Source: Bryobacteraceae bacterium
GTDB taxonomy: Bacteria > Acidobacteriota > Terriglobia > Bryobacterales > Bryobacteraceae
Assembly (NCBI GenBank): GCA_019187195.1
Contig: JABAQT010000084.1
Coordinates: 1 to 55,782, forward strand
DNA: 55,782 nucleotides
Direction of reading: 5' to 3'
The notes under the pieces were generated by a model, which made no database searches, was not told where the DNA came from, and worked only from the letters and a program-made list of their open reading frames with translations. The translations under genes and the position numbers were made by a program. The stretch's first letter is position 1. Each line of letters begins with the position of its first letter. This document shows positions 7,838-16,621 of this stretch, one piece after another.

Positions 7838-9028
7838 ATGCCCAATTCCTCCCGCCGCACTTTTCTCGGCTCCTCGGCTGCCGCCGCCTTTACCGCCGCA
7901 TCCGCTGCCCGCGCCTCGGGAGCCAATTCCCGTATCCGCCTCGGCATCATCGGGACCGGTGGCCGCGGCTCCCACCTCATCCGCATGGCCAAACTTGCCG
8001 GCGGCATCGAATGGGCCGCCGTTTGCGACGCCTGGGATCATCGCCGCTCCCAGGCCGCCGACCTCATCGGAGAGCCCGTGGACAAGATGGCGGACTACCG
8101 CGCCCTCCTCGACCGGAAAGACATTGACGCCGTCATAGTGGCCACCCTCGATCACTGGCACTCCCGCATGACCGTCGACGCCTGCCGCGCCGGCAAGGAT
8201 GTCTTCGTCGAAAAGCCCATGACATCCCTGCCCGAACAGGGCCTCGACGTGGTCCGCGCGGCAAGGGAAACACGCCGCATCGTTCAGGTAGGCACGCAGC
8301 AGCGCAGCCTCGCCCACTTCGCCGAAGCCAAACAGCGTTTCTTCGACTCCGGGCTCATCGGGCAGGTCACCATGGTCCGCACTGTCTGGAATGCCAACAG
8401 CGGCTACCTCACTCCGGTCCCGGCGGGCATGGAGCGCAAGCCCGAGGGCCTTGATTGGGACGCCGTGCTCGGCTGGCTGCCCAAAATCCCCTGGGACCCC
8501 AAACGTTACTTCAACCGGTTCGCCTACTGGGACTTCTCGACCGGTGGCCAAACCGGCGGCCTCTTCGTCCACATGATCGATGTGGTTCACTGGTTCCTCG
8601 GCATCCGGCAACCCTCGAGCGCCGTCGCCCTCGGCGGCATCTACCAGTACAAGGACGGCCGTGACACGCCCGATAACGTAAACTTCGTCCTCGACTACGA
8701 CGGCAAGCTGAACGTCACCTTCGAAGCCAACATCACCAACATGATCCCCAAGGAATCGGCCGACATCGTCTTCTTCGGCTCGGGCGGACGCCTCAACATC
8801 TTCCGCTATGGCTATCGCTTTCTCCCCGCCGGAGGCGGCCCCGAGATCACCGCCGGAGGTTCGTCCGAGTCCGCCCACATGGCGAACTTCCTCGACTGCG
8901 TGCGCACCCGCAAAGCTCCCAACTCGGGACCCGTCGACGGCCATTACTCCGCCATGGCCTGTCACATCGGCAACATCGCCTATCAGCGCCGCCAGCGCGC
9001 TGACTGGAAAAAGGAGTGGGACCTGTGA
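7838..9028 (+). CDS. Gfo/Idh/MocA family oxidoreductase, exported type
   Basis: A 396-residue Gfo/Idh/MocA oxidoreductase. The N-terminus MPNSSRRTFLGSSAAAAFTAA has a clear SRRTFL twin-arginine motif. The Rossmann motif GIIGTGGRGSHL is near residue 38, and VEKPMTS (the EKP motif) is near residue 125, followed by VQVGTQQRS, typical of the family. Near the C-terminus a GHYSAMACHIGNIAY segment is also characteristic. It overlaps the next gene by 4 bp. With the partner isomerase and ThuA protein it forms a gene set common in acidobacteria, planctomycetes and Bacteroidetes glycan loci. The substrate is unknown. No Shine-Dalgarno is obvious. Confidence 0.93.
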   Translation: MPNSSRRTFLGSSAAAAFTAASAARASGANSRIRLGIIGTGGRGSHLIRMAKLAGGIEWAAVCDAWDHRRSQAADLIGEPVDKMADYRALLDRKDIDAVIVATLDHWHSRMTVDACRAGKDVFVEKPMTSLPEQGLDVVRAARETRRIVQVGTQQRSLAHFAEAKQRFFDSGLIGQVTMVRTVWNANSGYLTPVPAGMERKPEGLDWDAVLGWLPKIPWDPKRYFNRFAYWDFSTGGQTGGLFVHMIDVVHWFLGIRQPSSAVALGGIYQYKDGRDTPDNVNFVLDYDGKLNVTFEANITNMIPKESADIVFFGSGGRLNIFRYGYRFLPAGGGPEITAGGSSESAHMANFLDCVRTRKAPNSGPVDGHYSAMACHIGNIAYQRRQRADWKKEWDL

Positions 9029-9867
9029 ACACCGGCATCAACCTCGAATTCATCCGCTGCGAGGATAAGCCCTTCGCGGAAGGCGTCGCCCGCGCCGCCG
9101 CCATCGGATACCGCTACGTCGAACCGATGGTCCACAACGGCCGGGAACTGCTGAGCGAGGCCGGATATTTCCATTCCGTCTCGATGGACGAGGACCCGCT
9201 CGAGATCCGCGATATCCTCGAAGCGAACGGAGTCCGCGCCTCCGGTCTCAGCGCCCACTGTCCCCTCATGCGCCCCGAGATCTCCGTACCCTATCTCCAA
9301 AAGGCCATCCGCTTCGCCCACGCCCTCGGCGCGCCGGTGGTCAACACCGACGAAGGCATCCGCCCTCCTTGGGTTCCTCTCGAAGAAGCGTTCGGCATCA
9401 TGAAGTACACCCTGGCCACCGTCCTCCGCACCGCCGAACGTTACGGGATTTTCATCGGCATCGAGCCGCATCAGAGCATCTCGAAAACCACCGCCGGGCT
9501 GCTCCGCATCGCCACTCTCGCCGATTCCCCGTATCTCCGTGTCAACTACGACACCGGCAACGCCTACCTCGGCGGCGAAGACCCCTACGCCGGGCTCGCG
9601 GCCGTCGCCCACCTTGTAGTCCACGTCCACGCCAAGGACATCAGCATCCGCATGTCCGAAGCCGAAAAGGGAAAAGTCACGGGAACGCCCGTGGGCTGCG
9701 CTTGCGGCGATGGGGTCATCGATTGGAGCCGTGTCATCGGCATCCTCAATGAGGCCGGCTACACCGGCGTGCTCTCCGTCGAATGCGGCACACCGGATCA
9801 GGCCGTCCGCAGCCGCGCCCATCTCGAAGCCCTCCTTGCGCAACCGGAGCCCCATGCGTATTCTTAG
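9025..9867 (+). CDS. sugar phosphate isomerase/epimerase-like TIM barrel
   Basis: A 280-residue xylose-isomerase-like TIM-barrel protein without a signal peptide. GTG 9025 is preferred over the in-frame GTG at 9016 because AAGGAG ends 8 nt before it and it overlaps the preceding stop (GTGA). Motifs: YRYVEPMVHNG, GLSAHCPLM, VVNTDEGIRPPWV, IGIEPHQSIS (probable metal Glu), RVNYDTGNAYLGG (Asp), LVVHVHAKDIS (His) and VLSVECGTPD (Glu). The EPH, DTGN and HAKD trio is the family metal site. It is coupled to a Gfo/Idh/MocA oxidoreductase, so it probably rearranges or cleaves the keto-sugar that enzyme makes. It seems cytoplasmic while its partner looks exported, unless the partner's signal is vestigial. 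Confidence 0.87.
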   Translation: MNTGINLEFIRCEDKPFAEGVARAAAIGYRYVEPMVHNGRELLSEAGYFHSVSMDEDPLEIRDILEANGVRASGLSAHCPLMRPEISVPYLQKAIRFAHALGAPVVNTDEGIRPPWVPLEEAFGIMKYTLATVLRTAERYGIFIGIEPHQSISKTTAGLLRIATLADSPYLRVNYDTGNAYLGGEDPYAGLAAVAHLVVHVHAKDISIRMSEAEKGKVTGTPVGCACGDGVIDWSRVIGILNEAGYTGVLSVECGTPDQAVRSRAHLEALLAQPEPHAYS

Positions 9868-11290
9868 CCTCTTCGCTATCGCCGCCTTCGCCGCCGGACC
9901 ATCCCATTTCTTCGCCCCCGGCAAGGTGCGCGTCCTCATCCTCTCCGGCCGCAACAACCACGACTGGCGCTCGACAACGCCATTCCTCGCGCGGATTCTC
10001 GAATCCACGGGCCGCTTCGATGTCCGCATTACGGAAGAGCCCACGGCCCTCAACGCGGCCGCCCTCGAGCCCTACCAGGTCCTCATCTCCGATTACAACG
10101 GTCCTCGCTGGAGTCCTTCCGCCGAGCAGGCCGTTGAAGCCTTCCTCCGTTCCGGCAAGGGCTTTGTAGCCACCCACGCCGCCACCTACGCCTTCGGAGA
10201 CATGGAGGTCCTCGGGGATAAGCACGTCCGTACGGGCATTCATGAGCCCCCCTGGCCCGCCTACGCCCAAATCATCGGAGCCCGCTGGTCCGATAAGGAG
10301 CCAAAGAGCGGCCACGGCAAGCGGCATCTCTTCCGGGTCCGGATTACGGACCGAACCCACCCGATCACGCAAGGGCTCGATCCGGACTTTATCATCTCCG
10401 ACGAACTCTACCATAACCTCCGCCTCGTCCCGGGAGTCCACGTCCACGCCACCGCCTACGACGCGCCAGAACAAGACGGCACCGGCAGGAACGAACCCAT
10501 CGCCTGGACTACATCGTTCGGCGCCGGCCGTGTCTTCTACACCGCCCTCGGACACGATACGTCCGCGCTCTCGGCGCCGGGTTTCACCGCCATGTTCACA
10601 CGCGCCGTCCTATGGGCCGCCGGAGCGGCGCCCGCCGCCGGAACGGCGCCCGAACCTCCCGTCCGCGTCACCCTCGTCACCGGAGGCCACAGCCACGATC
10701 CCGGCTTCTACTCCGTCTTCGACAACGGCCCCGCCATCCGTGTCACCGTCAATCCGCACCCGGTCGCCTATCGCGGCGATCTCCGCAAGAGCACCGACGT
10801 TCTTGTCCTCTATGACATGGTGCAGGAAGTCCCCGAGGACCAGCGCCGCAACCTCACCCAATTCCTCGAATCCGGCAAAGGACTCGTCGTCCTTCACCAC
10901 GCCCTGATGGACTTCAACTCGTGGGAGTGGTGGTGGCGCGATGTGATGGCCGGCCGCTACCTCGAAAAGCCGGATCGCGGCCAACCCGCTTCCACCTTCC
11001 TGCACGATGTCGATATCGAAGCGCGGCCTACCGGCAACCACCCCATCCTGCGCGGCATCCCGCCCATGCTCATCCACGATGAAACCTACAAGCACATGTG
11101 GATCTCGAAAAATGTGCAAGTGCTGCTCGAAACCAACCACCCCACCAGCGATGGCCCGCTCGCCTGGATCAGCCCTTACGATAAGTCGAGAGTCGTCATC
11201 ATCCAACTCGGCCACGGCCCTGAAGCCCATCGCCACCCCGGCTACCGCCAACTCGTTCACAACGCTATCCTATGGGCGGCGGGAAAGTGA
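9854..11290 (+). CDS. secreted protein with two tandem ThuA-like domains
   Basis: A 478-residue protein with an N-terminal hydrophobic leader (MRILSLFAIAAFAAG). Residues about 22-255 and 275-478 are two copies of the ThuA (trehalose-utilisation) glutamine-amidotransferase-like fold. The first begins RVLILSGRNNHDW and ends near RVFYTALGHDTSA. The second begins RVTLVTGGHSHDPGFY and ends near VVIIQLGHGPEAHRHPGYR. ThuA domains are usually single, so the tandem arrangement is notable. They occur with Gfo/Idh/MocA dehydrogenases in sugar catabolism, but their chemistry is poorly defined. ATG 9854 lies 14 bp inside the upstream gene; a later start would remove the leader. The fold call is strong, the role inferred. 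Confidence 0.85.
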   Translation: MRILSLFAIAAFAAGPSHFFAPGKVRVLILSGRNNHDWRSTTPFLARILESTGRFDVRITEEPTALNAAALEPYQVLISDYNGPRWSPSAEQAVEAFLRSGKGFVATHAATYAFGDMEVLGDKHVRTGIHEPPWPAYAQIIGARWSDKEPKSGHGKRHLFRVRITDRTHPITQGLDPDFIISDELYHNLRLVPGVHVHATAYDAPEQDGTGRNEPIAWTTSFGAGRVFYTALGHDTSALSAPGFTAMFTRAVLWAAGAAPAAGTAPEPPVRVTLVTGGHSHDPGFYSVFDNGPAIRVTVNPHPVAYRGDLRKSTDVLVLYDMVQEVPEDQRRNLTQFLESGKGLVVLHHALMDFNSWEWWWRDVMAGRYLEKPDRGQPASTFLHDVDIEARPTGNHPILRGIPPMLIHDETYKHMWISKNVQVLLETNHPTSDGPLAWISPYDKSRVVIIQLGHGPEAHRHPGYRQLVHNAILWAAGK

Positions 11291-11297
11291 GTAACCA

Positions 11298-12686
11298 ATG
11301 AACCGCATCCTTTTTCTGTTGTCCCTTCTCCATGCTTCTCTCTGCGCCCAGGATGTCATTGTCCGCCCCAGGGAAACCGGCGATGTGCTCCTCAATCCCG
11401 GCATCGGCTTCATGACGTTTCAGCGCTTCAACGGCGACGAGCTGAACCAGGGCCTCAAGTGGACCGAGGGCTACCCAATCGTCTACCAGGACTACAAAGG
11501 CTCGCTCGAGAATAAGAACCACCCCGCCACCACGATCGCCTACTTCCGCGTCTATTGGAAATTCATCGAACCCGAGAAAGGCAAGTACCGTTGGGACCTG
11601 CTCGACACCGCGCTCAAGACCGCGCGCTCGCGCAAGCAGACCCTCATGCTGCGCATCGCCCCTTACGGAACCACCGCCGACAACGACGTGCCCAACTGGT
11701 ATCGCGCCATGCTCGGGGACGAATCAAAGACGATGCCGGTCAAGAAGTGGCGCACCAATCCGGAGGACCCGCGCTATGCCGCCCATTTCGGCAAGATGAT
11801 TCGCGAACTCGGCAGGCGCTACGACGGCAACCCGGATCTTGAGAGCGTCGACATGGCCATCGTCGGCGCCTGGGGCGAAGGAGCGGGCTCGGCGGACCTG
11901 ACCGAACTCACGCGCGAAACGCTCGTCGATTGCTACCTCGACGCCTTCCACGAGACTCCCCTCGTGATGCTGCTCACCGATGAGAAGACCAACAAGTACG
12001 GCATCTCGAAGCGCCCCGTGGGCTGGCGGGTCGATTGTCTCGGCGACATGGGCGGGTTCAGCAACCCCCAGTGGTCCCACATGCAGGATTACTACCCGCA
12101 GGGCATTATCAACTTCGGCATGCGTGACGCCTGGAAGCAGGCGCCGGTGACCTTCGAGGTCTGCTGGGTCATGCAGCACTGGAAAGACAAAGGCTGGGAT
12201 ATCGACTACATCATCGACCAGTCGCTCAAATGGCACATCTCGTCCTTCAACGCCAAATCGTCAGCCGTGCCCGCCGAGTGGCGTCCACAGGTGGAGCGCT
12301 GGCTGAAGAAGATGGGCTATCGCTTCGTGCTGCGAAAGTTCACCTATCCCCCCACCGTCCGCCCCCAGGGCAAACTGGCATTCACGTCCTGGTGGGAAAA
12401 CAAAGGCGTCGCGCCGTGTTACCGGCGGTTTCCATTGGCCCTCCGGCTGAAGGGAGCCGGACGCGAGACCGTGCTGCTCACCGATGCCGACATCAGGGGC
12501 TGGCTGCCCGGCGACAATCTCTATGACAATGCCGTGTTCGTGCCGGCGGACATGCCCGCCGGCGATTACGAACTCTCCCTCGGCATCGTGGATGAGGACA
12601 CGCGCCGCCCGAAGGTCAAACTCGCCATCGAAGGCATGGACCCCGAAGGCTGGTATGTCATGGGCAGGATCCGCGTCGGAGAGTAG
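11298..12686 (+). CDS. secreted DUF4832-type glycosidase-like protein
   Basis: A 462-residue protein with a signal peptide (MNRILFLLSLLHASLCAQ). The body resembles the DUF4874/DUF4832 architecture: a (beta/alpha)8-like domain starting LLNPGIGFMTFQRFNGD, with YFRVYWKFIEPEKGKY (as in GH42-like barrels), MLRIAPYG and VDMAIVGAWGEG. A beta-sandwich region from about residue 345 (RFVLRKFTYPPTV) carries the DUF4832 signature. The WKFIEPEKGKYRWD motif is typical of clan GH-A barrels, so an extracellular glycoside hydrolase role is plausible but unproven. It lies 7 bp after the tandem ThuA gene, apparently in the same operon. Confidence 0.75.
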   Translation: MNRILFLLSLLHASLCAQDVIVRPRETGDVLLNPGIGFMTFQRFNGDELNQGLKWTEGYPIVYQDYKGSLENKNHPATTIAYFRVYWKFIEPEKGKYRWDLLDTALKTARSRKQTLMLRIAPYGTTADNDVPNWYRAMLGDESKTMPVKKWRTNPEDPRYAAHFGKMIRELGRRYDGNPDLESVDMAIVGAWGEGAGSADLTELTRETLVDCYLDAFHETPLVMLLTDEKTNKYGISKRPVGWRVDCLGDMGGFSNPQWSHMQDYYPQGIINFGMRDAWKQAPVTFEVCWVMQHWKDKGWDIDYIIDQSLKWHISSFNAKSSAVPAEWRPQVERWLKKMGYRFVLRKFTYPPTVRPQGKLAFTSWWENKGVAPCYRRFPLALRLKGAGRETVLLTDADIRGWLPGDNLYDNAVFVPADMPAGDYELSLGIVDEDTRRPKVKLAIEGMDPEGWYVMGRIRVGE

Positions 12687-12701
12687 CCCCGGCAAATCGC
12701 C

Positions 12702-12707
12702 TACAAT
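12702..12707 (+). promoter_or_regulatory. -10-like box close to the next start codon
   Basis: TACAAT lies 10 nt before the ATG at 12718, with no Shine-Dalgarno between. If used, the transcript would begin at or within a few bases of the start codon. No good -35 is visible. One of several such arrangements in the window. Confidence 0.3.
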
Positions 12708-12717
12708 ACCTCTATCG

Positions 12718-13782
12718 ATGCGCCCCGCTATTGTCCTTCTCCTCTTTTCCCTCCACGTTTTCGCCCTCGAACGTCCCGGCGTGGTATTCAAGGTCTTCCA
12801 GTTTCCGCCGGACAGGATACCCCGCATCGACGCCGACCCTTCGGATTGGGACATCGTGCCGGATTCCTACTCCATCGGCATCGATCAATTGAAGGACACC
12901 GTCAACAATACGCCGCTCGACCGCAAGGATCTCGATGTCAAAGTGAAAGCCGGCTGGGTGAAAGGCGAGAACCGGCTCTACTTCCTCTACGAAGCCTACG
13001 ACAACTACTGGGACTTCAAGAGCACCGGATTGCACAACGATATCTTCGAGCTTGTTGTTGACGGCGATCTCTCCGGCGGACCTTTCATCAAACAGATGCA
13101 CCCCAACGCCGGTCTCCTCAAGGACCAGGCCCACTTCTCCTTCCACGGGGTCCACGCGCAGAACTACCACATCTTCACGCCCGCCGCCGGCAAGGACTGG
13201 ACCATGGTCTGGGGTTGCCAGCCCTGGATTAAACATCTCCCCTACGCCAACGCCGCCTACAAATACAACTTCCGCCACGGCCAGGGCGGCAGGCTCATCC
13301 TCGAGTTCTTCATCACTCCCTTTGACTACGCCGCTTACGAAGGCCCACTTCGTTCGGTCGAATCACAACTCACCGAAAACAAAATCATCGGCATGAGTTG
13401 GTCGGTTCTCGACTACGATGACGAAAACGCCAAGACCTACCGCGGCTTCTGGAACCTCTCGCACAAGACCAGCATGTACGGCAACGCTTCGGATCTGGTG
13501 GCTTTCCGCCTCATGCCCATCGAAGCCGCTCTCCGGAAGCCCATCGATGCCGACTGGTCTTTCCAGGTCATCGACCTTGACCGCCGCCTCGTCGCCTTTC
13601 ACGACCTCTCCGTTGGCGAAATCACATCCTGGCGCTGGGACTTCGGCGACGGCGCCCTCTCCACGGATCAGCATCCCATCCATCAATACGCCAGGAGCGG
13701 CGAATACATCGTGGTCCTCGATGTCGAAGGCCCCAAAGGCAAATCCCGCCGCGCCAAAGTCTGGGATGTCGTGCTGCGATAA
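12718..13782 (+). CDS. secreted CBM9-like/DOMON protein with a C-terminal PKD domain
   Basis: A 354-residue product. Residues 1-17 form a hydrophobic leader. Residues about 30-270 resemble the CBM9/DOMON beta-sandwich found in sugar-binding proteins (IDADPSDWD near the start; LYFLYEAYDNYWDF; NDIFELVVDGDLSGG). Residues about 275-354 form a PKD domain, recognised by SWRWDFGDGALS and HQYARSGEYIVVLDV. No catalytic signature is seen; binding of carbohydrate or protein at the cell surface is the likely role. It begins 31 bp after the DUF4832 gene and ends directly against the convergent E1 gene, with no intervening bases. Confidence 0.75.
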   Translation: MRPAIVLLLFSLHVFALERPGVVFKVFQFPPDRIPRIDADPSDWDIVPDSYSIGIDQLKDTVNNTPLDRKDLDVKVKAGWVKGENRLYFLYEAYDNYWDFKSTGLHNDIFELVVDGDLSGGPFIKQMHPNAGLLKDQAHFSFHGVHAQNYHIFTPAAGKDWTMVWGCQPWIKHLPYANAAYKYNFRHGQGGRLILEFFITPFDYAAYEGPLRSVESQLTENKIIGMSWSVLDYDDENAKTYRGFWNLSHKTSMYGNASDLVAFRLMPIEAALRKPIDADWSFQVIDLDRRLVAFHDLSVGEITSWRWDFGDGALSTDQHPIHQYARSGEYIVVLDVEGPKGKSRRAKVWDVVLR

Positions 13783-15885
13783 CTAATACCGCAACAACCG
13801 CTCCGCCTCCCGCGCCACATCTTCCACCTGCGGCAGAATCACCTCTTCGATCGAGGGATTGTACGCCACCCAGGTATCGAGCGCCGCCACCCGCCCCACC
13901 GGCGCATCCAACTCCGCGAACAGTTCATCGGCGATCCTCGCCGCGATCTCCGCGGCATAACCGAAGCTCAGCACGTCCTCGTGCGCGATCAACACCCTGT
14001 TCGTCCGCCGCACGCTGGCCGCGATCCCCTCCCAATCATAAGGAGCGAGCGTACGCAGATCCATCACCTCGACCGTCCACTCCGGATTCTTCTTCACCAG
14101 TTCCGCCGCCGCCAGCATCGACTTCTGCACCAGCGCTCCGTAAGTCACGATCGTCAGGTCCTTCCCCGGCCGTACGATCCGCGCCTTGCCGAAAGGAATG
14201 GTGTAATCCACCCCCGGATGCGGCCGCCGGTTATACGGCTCCCGGTACAGTTTCTTATGCTCGAGGAACAACACCGGATCATCCGCCCGCAGCGCCGTTC
14301 GCAGCAACCCGCAAGCGTCCATCGCGTTCGACGGCATCACCACCCGCAACCCCGGAATGTGCGTGAACGCCACTTCCCCGCTCTGGCTGTGATACATCGC
14401 CCCGCCGCCCAGGTAACCACCAATCGTCACGCGCACCACTGCCGGGCAACTGAAGGCGCCGTTCGACCGCCACCGCATCGTCGCCAGTTCATTCCGCAGT
14501 TGCATCATCGCCGGCCAGATGTAATCGAAGAACTGGATCTCGGCCACCGGCTTGAATCCCCTTACCGCCATCCCGATCGCGCGGCCCACAATCCCCGCCT
14601 CCGCGAGCGGAGTATTGAAGCAGCGCGCGCTTCCGAACTCCCGCTGCAACCCCTGCGTCGCCTTGAACACGCCGCCCTTGCCCTTCACCTCATCGAGGCT
14701 CCGCTCCCTGCCGCAATCGGCGACATCCTCCCCGAACACAACGATCCGCGGATTGCGCCGCATCTCTTCCGCCAGCGTCTGGTTGATCGCGTCCACCATC
14801 GTCCGCGGCTCTCCACGCGGTTCGGCCCTGGTTGCAAACTCCTCCGAGGACGGATCGACGCGCTCCGAATACAGATGCCGTAGAGCGCTGTCCTCACCCG
14901 GCCCGGGAGCCTTCAACGCCTGCTCGGCCGCCTGCTGAACCTCGAGTTCCACTTCGTGACCGGCCAGTTGAAGCCTCTGCCGGTCCGCGATGCCTTCCCG
15001 CATCAGATATTCCGGAAAACGGAAAACCGGATCGCGCTTCGCCTCGCCGGACCGTTCCTTTTCCGTCTTGTAGGCCCGCTCATCATCGGATAACGAGTGG
15101 CTGTAGGGGCGAATGACGTGCGCGTGCAGCAGCGCCGGCCCCTTCCGCGCGCGGCACCACGCCACCGCCTCTTCCGCCGCGTCATACGAGGCGAGAAAGT
15201 CCGTCCCGTCCACTTCCCCTATCCACAGATCCGGAAACCCCGCCGCCAGCCGCGAGATCTTCCCCCCCGCCGTCTGCTCCTCGATGGGCACCGAAATCGC
15301 ATACCCGTTGTCTTCAATCAGGTACAACAGCGGCAGCCGGCCCAGGCAGGCCGCGTTCAACGACTCCCAAAACTCCCCTTCGCTCGTTGTCCCGTCGCCC
15401 GCGCACACCAGAGTCACATCGTCGCCGCCGGCGTCCAGCCACAACGATGCCTGCGCGCACCCCGCCGCCTGAAGGAATTGCGTCCCGGTCGGCGAGGAAC
15501 TGCTCACGATGTTCCACTGCCTGTGCCCCCAGTGCGATGGCATCTGCCGCCCCCCGGAGGCGGGGTCCGCCGCCGCCCCAACGCTTTGCAACAGCATTTC
15601 CGCCGCTGTCACTCCCAGCGCCAGGCACAACGCCCGGTCGCGGTAGTAGGGATACACCCAATCCTTTCCCGCCCTCAGATGATAGGCCACCGCCACCTGC
15701 GCCGCTTCATGTCCCGCTCCGCTGATTTGAAAAAAGATCCTGTTCTGGCGCTTCAGCGCCACTTCACGGTCATCGAGACGCCGGGCCGTCAACATGATCT
15801 GATAGGCGCGCAGCAGTTCTTCTCTGCTCAGCCGCGTATGCGGCGCCGGAGTGTGGGAATCCACGGTTGCCATGCGAGCGGTCAT
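13783..15885 (-). CDS. fused alpha/beta E1 component of a 2-oxoacid dehydrogenase complex
   Basis: About 700 residues, a single-chain fusion of E1 alpha and E1 beta subunits as in branched-chain 2-oxoacid or pyruvate dehydrogenases. Alpha half (about 20-340): AGHEAAQVAVAY, the thiamine-diphosphate motif GDG (163-165) with Asn about 27 residues later (IEDN), and YSHS in the phosphorylation-loop position. Beta half (about 360-700): VVFGEDVADCG, FNTPLAEAGIVGRAIGMA, GGGAMYHSQSGEVAFTHIPGLRVVMP and VEVMDLRTLAPYD. It carries out decarboxylation and reductive acylation of an E2 lipoyl domain. No E2 or E3 gene is adjacent, so they must be elsewhere. ATG 15885 is chosen (GAGGA just upstream); ATG 15873 is also possible. 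The substrate is not determinable, though short-chain 2-oxoacids are likely. Confidence 0.92.
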   Translation of the reverse strand: MTARMATVDSHTPAPHTRLSREELLRAYQIMLTARRLDDREVALKRQNRIFFQISGAGHEAAQVAVAYHLRAGKDWVYPYYRDRALCLALGVTAAEMLLQSVGAAADPASGGRQMPSHWGHRQWNIVSSSSPTGTQFLQAAGCAQASLWLDAGGDDVTLVCAGDGTTSEGEFWESLNAACLGRLPLLYLIEDNGYAISVPIEEQTAGGKISRLAAGFPDLWIGEVDGTDFLASYDAAEEAVAWCRARKGPALLHAHVIRPYSHSLSDDERAYKTEKERSGEAKRDPVFRFPEYLMREGIADRQRLQLAGHEVELEVQQAAEQALKAPGPGEDSALRHLYSERVDPSSEEFATRAEPRGEPRTMVDAINQTLAEEMRRNPRIVVFGEDVADCGRERSLDEVKGKGGVFKATQGLQREFGSARCFNTPLAEAGIVGRAIGMAVRGFKPVAEIQFFDYIWPAMMQLRNELATMRWRSNGAFSCPAVVRVTIGGYLGGGAMYHSQSGEVAFTHIPGLRVVMPSNAMDACGLLRTALRADDPVLFLEHKKLYREPYNRRPHPGVDYTIPFGKARIVRPGKDLTIVTYGALVQKSMLAAAELVKKNPEWTVEVMDLRTLAPYDWEGIAASVRRTNRVLIAHEDVLSFGYAAEIAARIADELFAELDAPVGRVAALDTWVAYNPSIEEVILPQVEDVAREAERLLRY

Positions 15886-15962
15886 TTTCCTCGCCAACCC
15901 CAGTATAAGCCCACAACTTTATGCCGGCTTGGGCCGTTCCCGGCCTGTCTCCTCTTCTCCCC

Positions 15963-15968
15963 GATAAT
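15963..15968 (+). promoter_or_regulatory. -10-like box 6 nt before the carbonic anhydrase start
   Basis: GATAAT at 15963-15968 is followed by six bases and ATG 15975, with no Shine-Dalgarno. This fits a leaderless or nearly leaderless transcript. No clear -35 element is present. Confidence 0.3.
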
Positions 15969-15974
15969 GGAATC

Positions 15975-16592
15975 ATGCATCAGTTCCGCGACGGTGTGCG
16001 CAACTTTCGCAATCATGTCTTCCCTACCAAACAGGCGCTATTTCGCCGCCTCTCGAGGAGCCAGGCCCCCAAAGCCCTCTTTCTCACCTGCGCCGATTCC
16101 CGCGTTGTCCCCAGTCTCATCACCTCCACCTCCCCGGGTGAACTCTTCGTGGAACGCAATCCCGGCAATATCGTTCCCCTCTACAGTGACGATCTTGTCG
16201 GCGTCTCGGCCAGCATCGAATACGCCGCCACCGTCCTCCAGGTGCCTGAGATCATTGTTTGCGGCCACTCTGATTGCGGCGCGGTCCGCGCTTTCCTCAA
16301 CCCCGACAAGACCGGGAACATCCCCGCCGTCGCCCGCTGGCTTCTCTACGGCGATGAGGCGGTCTGCCGTTTGGGCCGGCTCTACCCTTCGCTCAGCGGC
16401 GAAGACGCCCTCCCCGTCCTCACCCAGCTCAACGTCGAGGTCCAGGTCGAAAATCTCCTCACGCACCCCTCGGTCCGCCGCAGAGTCGAACGCGGCGACC
16501 TCGACGTCTATGGCTGGGTCTACGACATCGCCTCGGGCGTCATCCTGGCCATGGACCCCCAGACCAAACGCTTCGAGAAATGGCCTGACTAG
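15975..16592 (+). CDS. beta-class carbonic anhydrase
   Basis: A 205-residue beta carbonic anhydrase that interconverts CO2 and bicarbonate in the cytoplasm. The zinc site is visible: C39 with D41 and R43 in CADSRV, then H98 and C101 in GHSDCGA. The Asp-Arg dyad next to the first Cys is the standard catalytic pair. The EYAATVLQVPEIIVCGHSDCG core and the C-terminal DVYGWVYDIASG strand are typical. ATG 15975 is chosen over an upstream in-frame ATG (15921) because the family begins with a short helix and the upstream 18 codons look unlike coding sequence. It is a stand-alone gene 137 bp from the E1 gene, divergent from it. Confidence 0.95.
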   Translation: MHQFRDGVRNFRNHVFPTKQALFRRLSRSQAPKALFLTCADSRVVPSLITSTSPGELFVERNPGNIVPLYSDDLVGVSASIEYAATVLQVPEIIVCGHSDCGAVRAFLNPDKTGNIPAVARWLLYGDEAVCRLGRLYPSLSGEDALPVLTQLNVEVQVENLLTHPSVRRRVERGDLDVYGWVYDIASGVILAMDPQTKRFEKWPD

Positions 16593-16621
16593 CCCTCTTA
16601 CATTTGGAGAAGAATCATTAC

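Noticed and set aside
6902..8965. Extension of the minus-strand isomerase to a 687-residue protein
   Set aside because: Homology and the RR leader begin at ATG 7774; the upstream part is antisense to a Gfo/Idh/MocA gene.
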